DNA of 8,869 bases from an uncultured Collinsella sp. (GTDB lineage: Bacteria > Actinomycetota > Coriobacteriia > Coriobacteriales > Coriobacteriaceae). The position numbers were made by a program, and so were the translations under genes. Of the stretch, positions 1-5,216 are shown piece after piece; position 1 is the stretch's first letter, and each line of letters begins with the position of its first letter. The stretch lies in assembly GCA_902492185.1 (NCBI GenBank), contig CABUKY010000073.1, positions 1 through 8,869 of the forward strand, written 5' to 3'. Under the pieces are notes generated by a model, which was not told where the DNA came from, did no database searches, and worked only from the letters and a program-made list of their open reading frames with translations.

Positions 1-4
1 GATA

Positions 5-1294
5 ATGGCCTTGCTTCTTAAGAATGCCCACGTCGTCGACCCGTCCGTCGAGCTTGACGGTGTCGTTGACGTCCTGATTGACGGCGACAAGATCGCCGAG
101 GTCGGCGAGAATCTCGCCGTCGAGGGAGCCGAGGTCCGCGACCTTTCCGGCAAGTACCTCGTCCCCGGCCTGGTGGATATGCACGTTCACCTTCGCGAGC
201 CCGGCTACGAGGTCAAAGAGGACATCGAGAGCGGTACCCGCGCAGCTGCCAAGGGCGGCTTTACCGGCGTGTGCTCTATGCCCAACACCGATCCCGTCAC
301 CGATAACGGTACCGTCGTGGAGTTCGTAAAGTCCCGTGCTGCCGAGGTCGGTCACTGCCGCGTCTATCCGTCGGGCGCCATGACCCGCGGTCTTAAGGGC
401 GAGGCCATGTCCGAGATGGGCGATATGGTCGCCCACGGCGCCGTCGCCTTCACCGACGACGGTCGCGGCGTGCAGGGCGCGGGCATGCTCCGTCGTTGCA
501 TGGACTACGGCAAGATGTTCGGCAAGGTCTTTATGAGCCACTGCCAGGACGAGGACTTGGTCGGCCACGGCCAGATCAACGAGGGCAAGGTCTCGACCCG
601 TCTGGCCCTCGAGGGCTGGCCGGCTGCCGGCGAGGAGCTCCAGATCGCCCGCGACATCGAGATCGCCAAGCTGGCCGGTGCCAAGCTGCACATCCAGCAC
701 ATCTCCACCGCCCATGGCCTGGAGATCGTGCGTGCCGGTAAGGCCGCTGGCGTTCAGGTTACCTGCGAGGCCACCCCGCATCACATGTTCCTGACCGAGA
801 ACGACCTGGACGAGACCTACAACACCTCGCTCAAGGTCAATCCGCCGCTGCGCACCGACGAGGACGCCGAGGCCATCCGTCAGGGCGTCATCGACGGCAC
901 CGTCGACGTTATCGTCACCGATCACGCTCCCCACACCCCGTGGGAGAAGGCCCGCGAGTTCGAGCTTGCGCCCTTTGGCATGATCGGTCTCGAGACCTCG
1001 CTGTCGCTCGTGCTCACCGAGCTGGTCAACACGGGCAAGATGAGCATGGGCCGTATGGTCGAGCTCATGGCCATCAAGCCGCGTGAGATCCTGGGCCTCG
1101 ACCAGGTTCAGGTCAAGGCGGGATCCGTTGCCGACCTGACCGTGTTCGACCCCTCCGCAACCTGGACGGTTGGCGAGGACGGTTACGAGTCGCGCGCCGA
1201 GAACTCCGGTTTTGCCGGCCGCACGCTCACCGGTCGTGCCACCGATGTATTTGTCGGCGGTAAACAGACGCTTGCCGACGGCTGCATCTGCTAG
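5..1294 (+). CDS. pyrC: Dihydroorotase (class I, zinc-dependent)
   Basis: This enzyme reversibly cyclises N-carbamoyl-L-aspartate to L-dihydroorotate, the third step of cytosolic de novo pyrimidine synthesis. The 429-residue product is a full-length match to stand-alone class I dihydroorotases (about 425-430 residues). The amidohydrolase signature HVHLREPG lies at residues 60-67, so H60 and H62 are the expected zinc ligands. FTDDGRG (149-155) carries the conserved D152. H179 (SHCQDE) and H232 (HIQHIS) are the further metal-binding histidines. TDHAPH (305-310) carries the catalytic D306, and NPPLR (279-283) is part of the substrate site. ATG at base 5 is the natural start, since LLLKNAHVVDP is a typical family N-terminus, but only four bases precede it, so its ribosome binding site and promoter lie outside the window. 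It is followed by a 92-base gap with a terminator-like hairpin and then pyrK. Confidence 0.96.
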   Translation: MALLLKNAHVVDPSVELDGVVDVLIDGDKIAEVGENLAVEGAEVRDLSGKYLVPGLVDMHVHLREPGYEVKEDIESGTRAAAKGGFTGVCSMPNTDPVTDNGTVVEFVKSRAAEVGHCRVYPSGAMTRGLKGEAMSEMGDMVAHGAVAFTDDGRGVQGAGMLRRCMDYGKMFGKVFMSHCQDEDLVGHGQINEGKVSTRLALEGWPAAGEELQIARDIEIAKLAGAKLHIQHISTAHGLEIVRAGKAAGVQVTCEATPHHMFLTENDLDETYNTSLKVNPPLRTDEDAEAIRQGVIDGTVDVIVTDHAPHTPWEKAREFELAPFGMIGLETSLSLVLTELVNTGKMSMGRMVELMAIKPREILGLDQVQVKAGSVADLTVFDPSATWTVGEDGYESRAENSGFAGRTLTGRATDVFVGGKQTLADGCIC

Positions 1295-1314
1295 CATAGC
1301 CTTATCGCTTTTGT

Positions 1315-1344
1315 GCGCGGCGCCCTTGCGGTGCCGCGCTTTCT
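1315..1344 (+). terminator. Terminator-like hairpin between pyrC and pyrK
   Basis: GCGCGGCGCC (1315-1324) pairs with GGTGCCGCGC (1330-1339) around the loop CTTGC. This gives a 10-bp stem that is all G-C apart from one G-U pair. TTTCT follows at once, with further T-rich sequence up to about 1352. The shape is that of an intrinsic terminator with an imperfect U-tract. It starts 20 bases after the pyrC stop, so it could end the pyrC transcript, act as a partial terminator that lowers pyrKDF expression, or protect a processed 3' end. I see no obvious PyrR-binding consensus beside it. Confidence 0.6.
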
Positions 1345-1355
1345 ATTCGTTTGGA

Positions 1356-1371
1356 CCATGCAACCGCATGG
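1356..1371 (+). other. Small hairpin just before the pyrK ribosome binding site
   Basis: CCATGC (1356-1361) and GCATGG (1366-1371) form a perfect 6-bp stem with a four-base loop, AACC. It ends seven bases before the GGAG of pyrK. It is short enough to arise by chance. Its place between a terminator-like hairpin and a ribosome binding site makes a role in translation or attenuation possible, but nothing in the sequence proves one. Confidence 0.35.
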
Positions 1372-1377
1372 GGGATT

Positions 1378-1381
1378 GGAG
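1378..1381 (+). promoter_or_regulatory. Ribosome binding site fixing the pyrK start
   Basis: GGAG ends five bases before ATG 1387. It supports that start over the in-frame TTG at 1351, which has no Shine-Dalgarno sequence and would add twelve unconserved residues. Confidence 0.7.
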
Positions 1382-1386
1382 CGTTT

Positions 1387-2178
1387 ATGCCCACACCTTC
1401 CACTGCACGCATGCACGACTTCGAGGTCGTCTCGAACCGGGAGATTGCCGACGGCGTCTTCTCGCTCGTCATCTCGGCCCCCAAGCTTGCAAGTGCGCTC
1501 AAGCCCGGTCAGTTTGTGAACATCGCCGTACCCGGTGATGCGTCCTCGCTGCTTCGCGTGCCCCTGAGCTACTACCGCGCCGACGCCGAGGCCGGCACCG
1601 TCGAGCTGTGGTACGCCGTCGTGGGCGACGATACCCGTCGTTTGTCCCAGATGGGCCCTGGCTCCACCTCTAACCTGCTGGGCCCCGGTGGCCGTGGCTG
1701 GATGGTACCCGAGGGCACCAGGAAGGCCCTGCTCGTCGCCGGTGGCATCGGCGTTCCGCCTGTGCTGTGCCTTGCCGGCATGCTTGCCGAGCAGAGTGTT
1801 GATGTGGACGTGTGCCTGGGCTTTGGCACCGCTTCCAAGGCCGTGGGCATCGACGAGTTCCGCGCGCTGGGCGCCACGGTTGACGTGTGCACCGACGATG
1901 GCACGCTCGGCACGCACGGTTTTTGCACCGACCCGGCAGCCGAGCTGCTCGGCGAGGGCGGCTACGACTACGTCGCCAGCTGCGGTCCCGCCGTCATGAT
2001 GAAGAAAGTCGCCGCCGCTGCCGCCGAGGCCGGTGTGTACTGCGAGGTGTCGCTCGAGCGCATGATGAGCTGTGGCTTTGGCGCCTGCAACACCTGCAAT
2101 GTCGAGACGGTCGACGGTATGAAGGGTGCTTGCATGTGCGGCCCCGTGTTCGATGCTTCCAAGGTGGTGGTCTTCTAG
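1387..2178 (+). CDS. pyrK: Dihydroorotate dehydrogenase B, electron-transfer subunit
   Basis: PyrK carries electrons from the FMN of PyrD through a [2Fe-2S] cluster and FAD to NAD+, so that dihydroorotate oxidation is linked to NAD+. The 263-residue product has the family layout. An N-terminal ferredoxin-reductase-like FAD domain spans about 9-105, with the flavin motif RVPLSY at 57-62. A nucleotide-binding domain begins with VAGGIGVPP (G119-G120-I121-G122). The C-terminal cluster site is C229-x4-C234-x2-C237, then C249 just before GPVF. An extra cysteine, C251, sits two residues after C249. C249 is the better fourth ligand because it keeps the C-x-x-G-P-V-F spacing of known PyrK proteins. 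ATG 1387 is chosen for its GGAG site and the family length (about 256-262). The stop codon shares its last base with the most upstream candidate start of pyrD, which suggests coupled translation in equal amounts. Confidence 0.93.
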   Translation: MPTPSTARMHDFEVVSNREIADGVFSLVISAPKLASALKPGQFVNIAVPGDASSLLRVPLSYYRADAEAGTVELWYAVVGDDTRRLSQMGPGSTSNLLGPGGRGWMVPEGTRKALLVAGGIGVPPVLCLAGMLAEQSVDVDVCLGFGTASKAVGIDEFRALGATVDVCTDDGTLGTHGFCTDPAAELLGEGGYDYVASCGPAVMMKKVAAAAAEAGVYCEVSLERMMSCGFGACNTCNVETVDGMKGACMCGPVFDASKVVVF

Positions 2179-3101
2179 TGGGTACCGTGAACATGGCCGT
2201 CGATTTCGGCGGCGTCAAGATGCAGAACCCCATCAACACTGCAGCCGGTACCTTTGGCTACGGTTGGCAGTTCCAGAACTTCTTTGATGTTTCCCAGCTG
2301 GGCGCCATCACCACCAAGGGTTGCGCTGCCGAGCCCTGGCCCGGCAACCCCGCGCCCCGCATGGCCGAGATCCCCGGCGGTATGATCAACTCCGTGGGCC
2401 TTCAGAACCCCGGCGTGGCCGCCTTTGCTCGCGAGTCCGGTCCGTGGCTCGAGCAGCTCTCCAAGGACGGCTGCCAGGTCATCTGTCAGGTTGCCGGCCA
2501 CTCCGTTGACGAGTTTGTCCGCGCACTCGAGATGTATGTCGAGCTGTGCCCCTGGGCTGCCGGCTACGAGATCAACGTGAGCTGCCCCAATATCGCCGCC
2601 GGCGGTGCCGCCATGGGCTCCACGCCCGAGGGCGCCTCTTCCGTTATGGCTGCCTGTCGCAAGGTGACCGATAAGCCGCTGTTCGTGAAGATGGCGCCGG
2701 TCAACGTCGCCGAGATCGCCAAGGCCCTCGAGGCCGCCGGCGCCGACGGCCTTTCGGTCATCAACTCCATCCAGGGCATGGCCATCGACGTCCATACCCG
2801 CAAGTCCCGCGTGGCCAAGCCCAAGGGCGGCCTTTCGGGCCCACTGTGCCACCACATCGCCGTGCGCATGGTCTGGGAGGTTGCCCAGGCCGTCGATATC
2901 CCCATCAACGGTGTCGGCGGTGTCATGACCGGCGAAGATGCGGCCGAGTTTATCCTGGCCGGCGCCACCTGCGTGTCGGTCGGCATGGCCAACTTCGTCG
3001 ATCCGTGCGCTTCGCTCAAGATCGCGCACGAGCTCGAGACCTGGGCCGAGTCTCAGGGCGTGAAGGACATCAACGAACTGGTAGGTGCGTTCGAATGCTA
3101 G
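2178..3101 (+). CDS. pyrD: Dihydroorotate dehydrogenase B, catalytic subunit
   Basis: The FMN enzyme oxidises dihydroorotate to orotate, the fourth step of pyrimidine synthesis. It works as a complex with PyrK, whose gene immediately precedes it, which marks it as class 1B (NAD-linked, cytosolic). From GTG 2178 the product has 307 residues (family about 305-311). Visible motifs are NPINTAAGTFGYGW near the N-terminus (FMN/phosphate region), NSVGLQNPGV around 71-80, and INVSCPN at 132-138, where C136 is the expected catalytic base of class 1 enzymes. There is a VKMAPV strand, and the glycine-rich FMN-phosphate site GVGGVMTG starts at residue 245, followed by GATCVSVGMAN. The start is uncertain. 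GTG 2178 overlaps the pyrK stop and has GGTGG seven bases upstream. GTG 2187 and ATG 2193 are in frame, and ATG 2193 gives the N-terminus that aligns best with other PyrD proteins. The 3' end overlaps pyrF by seven bases. Confidence 0.93.
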   Translation: MGTVNMAVDFGGVKMQNPINTAAGTFGYGWQFQNFFDVSQLGAITTKGCAAEPWPGNPAPRMAEIPGGMINSVGLQNPGVAAFARESGPWLEQLSKDGCQVICQVAGHSVDEFVRALEMYVELCPWAAGYEINVSCPNIAAGGAAMGSTPEGASSVMAACRKVTDKPLFVKMAPVNVAEIAKALEAAGADGLSVINSIQGMAIDVHTRKSRVAKPKGGLSGPLCHHIAVRMVWEVAQAVDIPINGVGGVMTGEDAAEFILAGATCVSVGMANFVDPCASLKIAHELETWAESQGVKDINELVGAFEC

Positions 3102-3811
3102 AGACCGATGCCCGCGACCGTGTTATCGTCGCCCTCGACTGCGATCGTGAGCGTGCGCTCGAGCTCGCCCACGAGCTTTCGGGCCATGCCGCCTGGCTTA
3201 AGGTTGGTATGACGCTCTATTACGCTGAGGGCCCCGAGATCGTCAAGACCTTTAAGGACCTGGGCTTTAAGGTCTTCCTTGACCTTAAGTTCCATGATAT
3301 TCCGCATCAGGTTCGCGGTGCCGCCCGTTCGGCCTCGCTTGCCGGTGCCGACCTGCTCTCGGTTCACGGCTTGGGTTCGGGCGCCATGCTCGCTGCCTGC
3401 CGCGAGGGTGCCGAGGAGGCGCGCGAGGACCGCGCCCAGCTCGTCGCCATCACCGTGCTCACGAGCATGAATCAGGATGCCTTGAGCGAGATCGGCGTCG
3501 AGTCGCCCGTGGCCGAGGAGGCCGCCCGCCTGGCAAAGCTCGCTCAGGCCAACGGCATCGATGGCATTGTGTGCTCGCCGATGGAGGCTCACGACATGCG
3601 TGAGCTGCTGGGTCCTGATGCCCTGATCGTGACTCCGGGTGTGCGTCCGGTGGGTGCCGCCTTAGGCGACCAGTCTCGCGTGGCGACGCCTTCCCAGGCT
3701 ATCGAGCGAGGCGCAAGCCACATTGTGGTGGGCCGTCCCATCACTGGTGCCGACGATCCGGTTGCCGCCTTTGACGCCATCGTCGCCGAGCTGGTCGAAA
3801 ACGTCGCGTAA
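3095..3811 (+). CDS. pyrF: Orotidine 5'-phosphate decarboxylase
   Basis: This enzyme decarboxylates OMP to UMP, the last step of the pathway, without a cofactor. The 238-residue product matches the bacterial type I family (about 230-245). VIVALD (10-15) holds the first conserved aspartate D15, and WLKVGM holds K36. The catalytic network D-x-K-x-x-D is seen as D63, K65 and D68 in DLKFHDIPHQV. VTPGVRP and the C-terminal IVVGRPIT, with its phosphate-binding arginine, complete the barrel. ATG 3095 sits inside the end of pyrD (ATGCTAG, seven-base overlap) and has a GGTAGGTG purine stretch upstream, so translation is probably coupled to pyrD. No pyrE follows. The next 239 bases are non-coding, and pyrF is probably the end of this pyrimidine unit. 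Confidence 0.95.
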   Translation: MLETDARDRVIVALDCDRERALELAHELSGHAAWLKVGMTLYYAEGPEIVKTFKDLGFKVFLDLKFHDIPHQVRGAARSASLAGADLLSVHGLGSGAMLAACREGAEEAREDRAQLVAITVLTSMNQDALSEIGVESPVAEEAARLAKLAQANGIDGIVCSPMEAHDMRELLGPDALIVTPGVRPVGAALGDQSRVATPSQAIERGASHIVVGRPITGADDPVAAFDAIVAELVENVA

Positions 3812-3856
3812 AAGATTCCCCTAAGTCACCACTTTTGGGTCTCATTAGCACAAAAT

Positions 3857-3914
3857 AGCCCCTGTGCCTGCGTAAACTTTCCCATCCTTTGTGTGGAATC
3901 GCAGGTCAGGGGCT
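3857..3914. other. Long imperfect hairpin after pyrF (terminator or structured RNA)
   Basis: AGCCCCTG (3857-3864) pairs with CAGGGGCT (3907-3914). After a small internal loop (TG against T), CCTGCG (3867-3872) pairs with CGCAGG (3900-3905). The 27-base apical region can itself close by TTCC (3879-3882) against GGAA (3895-3898). On the + strand the tail is TTAACTTT, a weak U-tract. On the - strand the tail is ATTTTGTG, slightly better. It may be the pyrF transcript terminator, possibly acting both ways, or a folded RNA element. It does not match a riboswitch class that I can recognise by eye. Confidence 0.5.
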
Positions 3915-3975
3915 TAACTTTGGGCGCAGTATATTGCACTTTTTGCGGGTATCGTCTAACCTATGGAGCCGCGAT

Positions 3976-4006
3976 TTGGCATTTTGTACGTTCTACGTGC
4001 TAAAAT
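3976..4006 (+). promoter_or_regulatory. Candidate promoter for mihF-gmk-rpoZ-thiI
   Basis: TTGGCA (3976-3981) resembles a -35 box. TAAAAT (4001-4006), preceded by TGC, resembles an extended -10. The 19-base spacer is longer than ideal, but an extended -10 can tolerate that. Transcription would start near 4013 and give a leader of about 38 bases. A TATAAC at 4025-4030 is a rival -10 with no matching -35. TTGCAC at 3934-3939 could serve a weaker upstream promoter. Confidence 0.5.
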
Positions 4007-4011
4007 GCCAA
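3976..4011. promoter_or_regulatory. Near-perfect inverted repeat overlapping the mihF promoter
   Basis: TTGGCATTTT (3976-3985) and AAAATGCCAA (4002-4011) are perfect 10-base arms. The centre continues the symmetry: G-C, a T-G pair and ACGT (3988-3991) against ACGT (3995-3998) around TCT, with only T4001 unpaired. The left arm supplies TTGGCA and the right arm supplies TAAAAT, which are the putative promoter elements. This is the layout of an operator for a dimeric repressor or of self-regulation. No regulator can be named from the sequence. Confidence 0.5.
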
Positions 4012-4040
4012 TTATTGAATCAGATATAACCCAACTATTT

Positions 4041-4045
4041 GGAGG
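4041..4045 (+). promoter_or_regulatory. Strong ribosome binding site of mihF
   Basis: GGAGG ends five bases before ATG 4051. It selects that ATG over the in-frame TTG at 4039, which lies just upstream of the site and would make the Shine-Dalgarno sequence coding. Confidence 0.8.
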
Positions 4046-4050
4046 TACGA

Positions 4051-4359
4051 ATGGCACTCCCTCAGCTTACCGATGAGCAGCGCAAGCAGGCTCTTGAGAA
4101 GGCTGCTGCCGCACGTCACGCCCGCGCTGAGCTTCGCGAGCAGATCAAGAAGGGCGAGAAGTCCCTCGAGTCCGTGCTCAACTCCGATGACCCCATCGCT
4201 TCCCGCATGAAGGTTTCCACCCTCATCGAGTCTCTCCCTGGTTATGGCAAGGCCAAGGCCGCCAAGATCATGGAGGAGCTCGGTATCTCCGCTACCCGTC
4301 GCGTCCAGGGCCTCGGCGTCCGTCAGCGCGAGCAGCTCCTCGAGCAGCTGACCAAATAA
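4051..4359 (+). CDS. mihF: Integration host factor, actinobacterial type (mIHF)
   Basis: This is a small basic nucleoid-associated protein that binds and bends DNA. It is unrelated in fold to the proteobacterial IHF/HU heterodimer. The 102-residue product matches the short actinobacterial form (about 100-107 residues, as in Streptomyces sIHF). MALPQLTDEQRKQALEKAA and the alanine/arginine-rich helix (about 8-34) are the characteristic N-terminal region. MKVSTLIESLPGYGKAKAAKIMEELGI (53-79) is the helix-two-turn-helix DNA-binding core, with the PGYGK turn at 63-67. RRVQGLG (83-89) is the conserved segment contacting DNA. ATG 4051 is preceded by GGAGG at ideal spacing, and codon use is biased to C/G, fitting an abundant protein. 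It heads a cluster with gmk and rpoZ. The order pyrF-mihF-gmk-rpoZ is known from Streptomyces. It is the first gene after the palindromic promoter region and may be self-regulated, which is an inference. Confidence 0.94.
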   Translation: MALPQLTDEQRKQALEKAAAARHARAELREQIKKGEKSLESVLNSDDPIASRMKVSTLIESLPGYGKAKAAKIMEELGISATRRVQGLGVRQREQLLEQLTK

Positions 4360-4929
4360 GTGAGCGCTCAGGATTCCAAGCTCTTTGTGATTTCTGGACC
4401 GTCAGGCGCAGGCAAGGGTACGCTCGTCACTCGTGTGCGCGAGCGCCGCTCGAACCTGGGCCTGACGGTTTCGGCTACCACGCGAGCACCACGCAAAGGT
4501 GAGGTCGACGGCGTCAACTACTTTTTTCTGACGCGCGAGGAGTTCGACCGCCGCGTGGCAAACGGTGAGTTTGTTGAGTGGGCCGAGGTCCACGGTAACT
4601 GCTACGGCACGTTGGTGAGCGAGGTCCAGTCCAAGCTCGCCTCTGGTTCGTCTCTCATCTTGGAGATCGATGTCCAGGGTGCCCTGCAGGTGAAGGAGCG
4701 TTTCCCCGAGGCCGTGCTGATCTTTATCAAGCCACCTTCGCTCGAGGTGCTTCGCGAGCGTCTAGTCGGTCGCGGTACCGAGACGCCCGAGACGATTGAG
4801 CTGCGTATGGCAAACGCCGCCGATGAGCTTGCCCTTGCCGACCGCTACGACGACGTCGTGGTGAATGACGATCTCGACCGCGCGACCGATGAGCTCGTTC
4901 GCGTTCTCGATATGCATGAAAGGATCTGA
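4360..4929 (+). CDS. gmk: Guanylate kinase
   Basis: Guanylate kinase phosphorylates GMP (and dGMP) to GDP with ATP in the cytosol. It is essential for GTP and dGTP supply and for recycling guanine nucleotides, including those derived from (p)ppGpp turnover. The 189-residue product is slightly shorter than E. coli Gmk (207). The P-loop GPSGAGKG spans 13-20 (K19). The GMP-binding region SATTRAPRKGEVDGVNY spans 38-54, with R42, R45 and Y54 at expected GMP contacts. EWAEVHGNCYGT is the next conserved GMP-site block, and LEIDVQGA and FIKPPS follow in the core. It begins with GTG directly after the mihF stop (TAAGTG, no gap) and has no clear Shine-Dalgarno sequence, so translation probably depends on ribosomes finishing mihF. 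Confidence 0.95.
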   Translation: MSAQDSKLFVISGPSGAGKGTLVTRVRERRSNLGLTVSATTRAPRKGEVDGVNYFFLTREEFDRRVANGEFVEWAEVHGNCYGTLVSEVQSKLASGSSLILEIDVQGALQVKERFPEAVLIFIKPPSLEVLRERLVGRGTETPETIELRMANAADELALADRYDDVVVNDDLDRATDELVRVLDMHERI

Positions 4930-4931
4930 GG
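4928..4931 (+). promoter_or_regulatory. Ribosome binding site of rpoZ, overlapping the gmk stop
   Basis: GAGG lies three bases before GTG 4935 and includes the last two bases of the gmk stop codon. AGGA at 4921-4924, ten bases upstream, is an alternative. Either way the site is placed so that gmk and rpoZ are translated as a linked pair. Confidence 0.5.
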
Positions 4932-4934
4932 TCC

Positions 4935-5216
4935 GTGTCCGTTGTAAAGCCTTGCATTGACGATCTTCTGGAGAAGACCGATCACAACCGCTTCCTGCTC
5001 GCTTCGCTTGCTTCCAAGCGCGCCTGCGACATCAATAGCATGCTGCGTGGCCAGCACAACCGCGTGCTTGCCGTCCAGGATGTCGATGACATCACCATCG
5101 GGCTTTCCGGTGCCGATACCATTTCGATGGCTATGGATGAGATTGTCGACGGCGACATCTCTTACGACGAGGCCCGTTATGAGAAGGCGCTCGGCCACAA
5201 GGTTGCTGAAGCCTAA
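4935..5216 (+). CDS. rpoZ: RNA polymerase omega subunit
   Basis: Omega helps fold and hold the beta' subunit during RNA polymerase assembly. The 93-residue product has the usual length (E. coli 91). The N-terminus MSVVKPCIDDLL resembles the usual omega opening in Gram-positive bacteria. The conserved core runs from about N18 to N34, with R19, A23, K28-R29-A30 and I33-N34 in the R-x3-A-x4-KRA-x2-IN pattern that contacts beta'. The remaining residues (GADTISMAMDEIVDGDISYDEA) fit the family C-terminal half. GTG 4935 is the only sensible start, five bases after the gmk stop. The position directly after gmk is the classic one in both Firmicutes and Actinobacteria. The stop codon is directly followed by the thiI ATG. 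Confidence 0.92.
   Translation: MSVVKPCIDDLLEKTDHNRFLLASLASKRACDINSMLRGQHNRVLAVQDVDDITIGLSGADTISMAMDEIVDGDISYDEARYEKALGHKVAEA

Noticed and set aside
1351..1386. Upstream TTG start for pyrK
   Set aside because: There is no Shine-Dalgarno sequence before it, the added residues are not family-like, and ATG 1387 has GGAG at good spacing.
1291..1917. A 208-codon minus-strand open frame opposite pyrK
   Set aside because: It is a shadow of PyrK with no recognisable motifs. It would also include the terminator-like hairpin region as coding.
2175..3029. A 284-codon open frame on the minus strand opposite pyrD
   Set aside because: It lies wholly antisense to a convincing PyrD. Its composition (many G, D, H, A, L) is what C/G-ending codons give when read backwards, and no domain is recognisable.
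3857..3914. A known riboswitch (for example ZTP, preQ1 or SAM type) in the pyrF-mihF gap
   Set aside because: The conserved cores of those classes could not be found by eye, and mihF or gmk is not a typical target. It is kept only as an unassigned structure.
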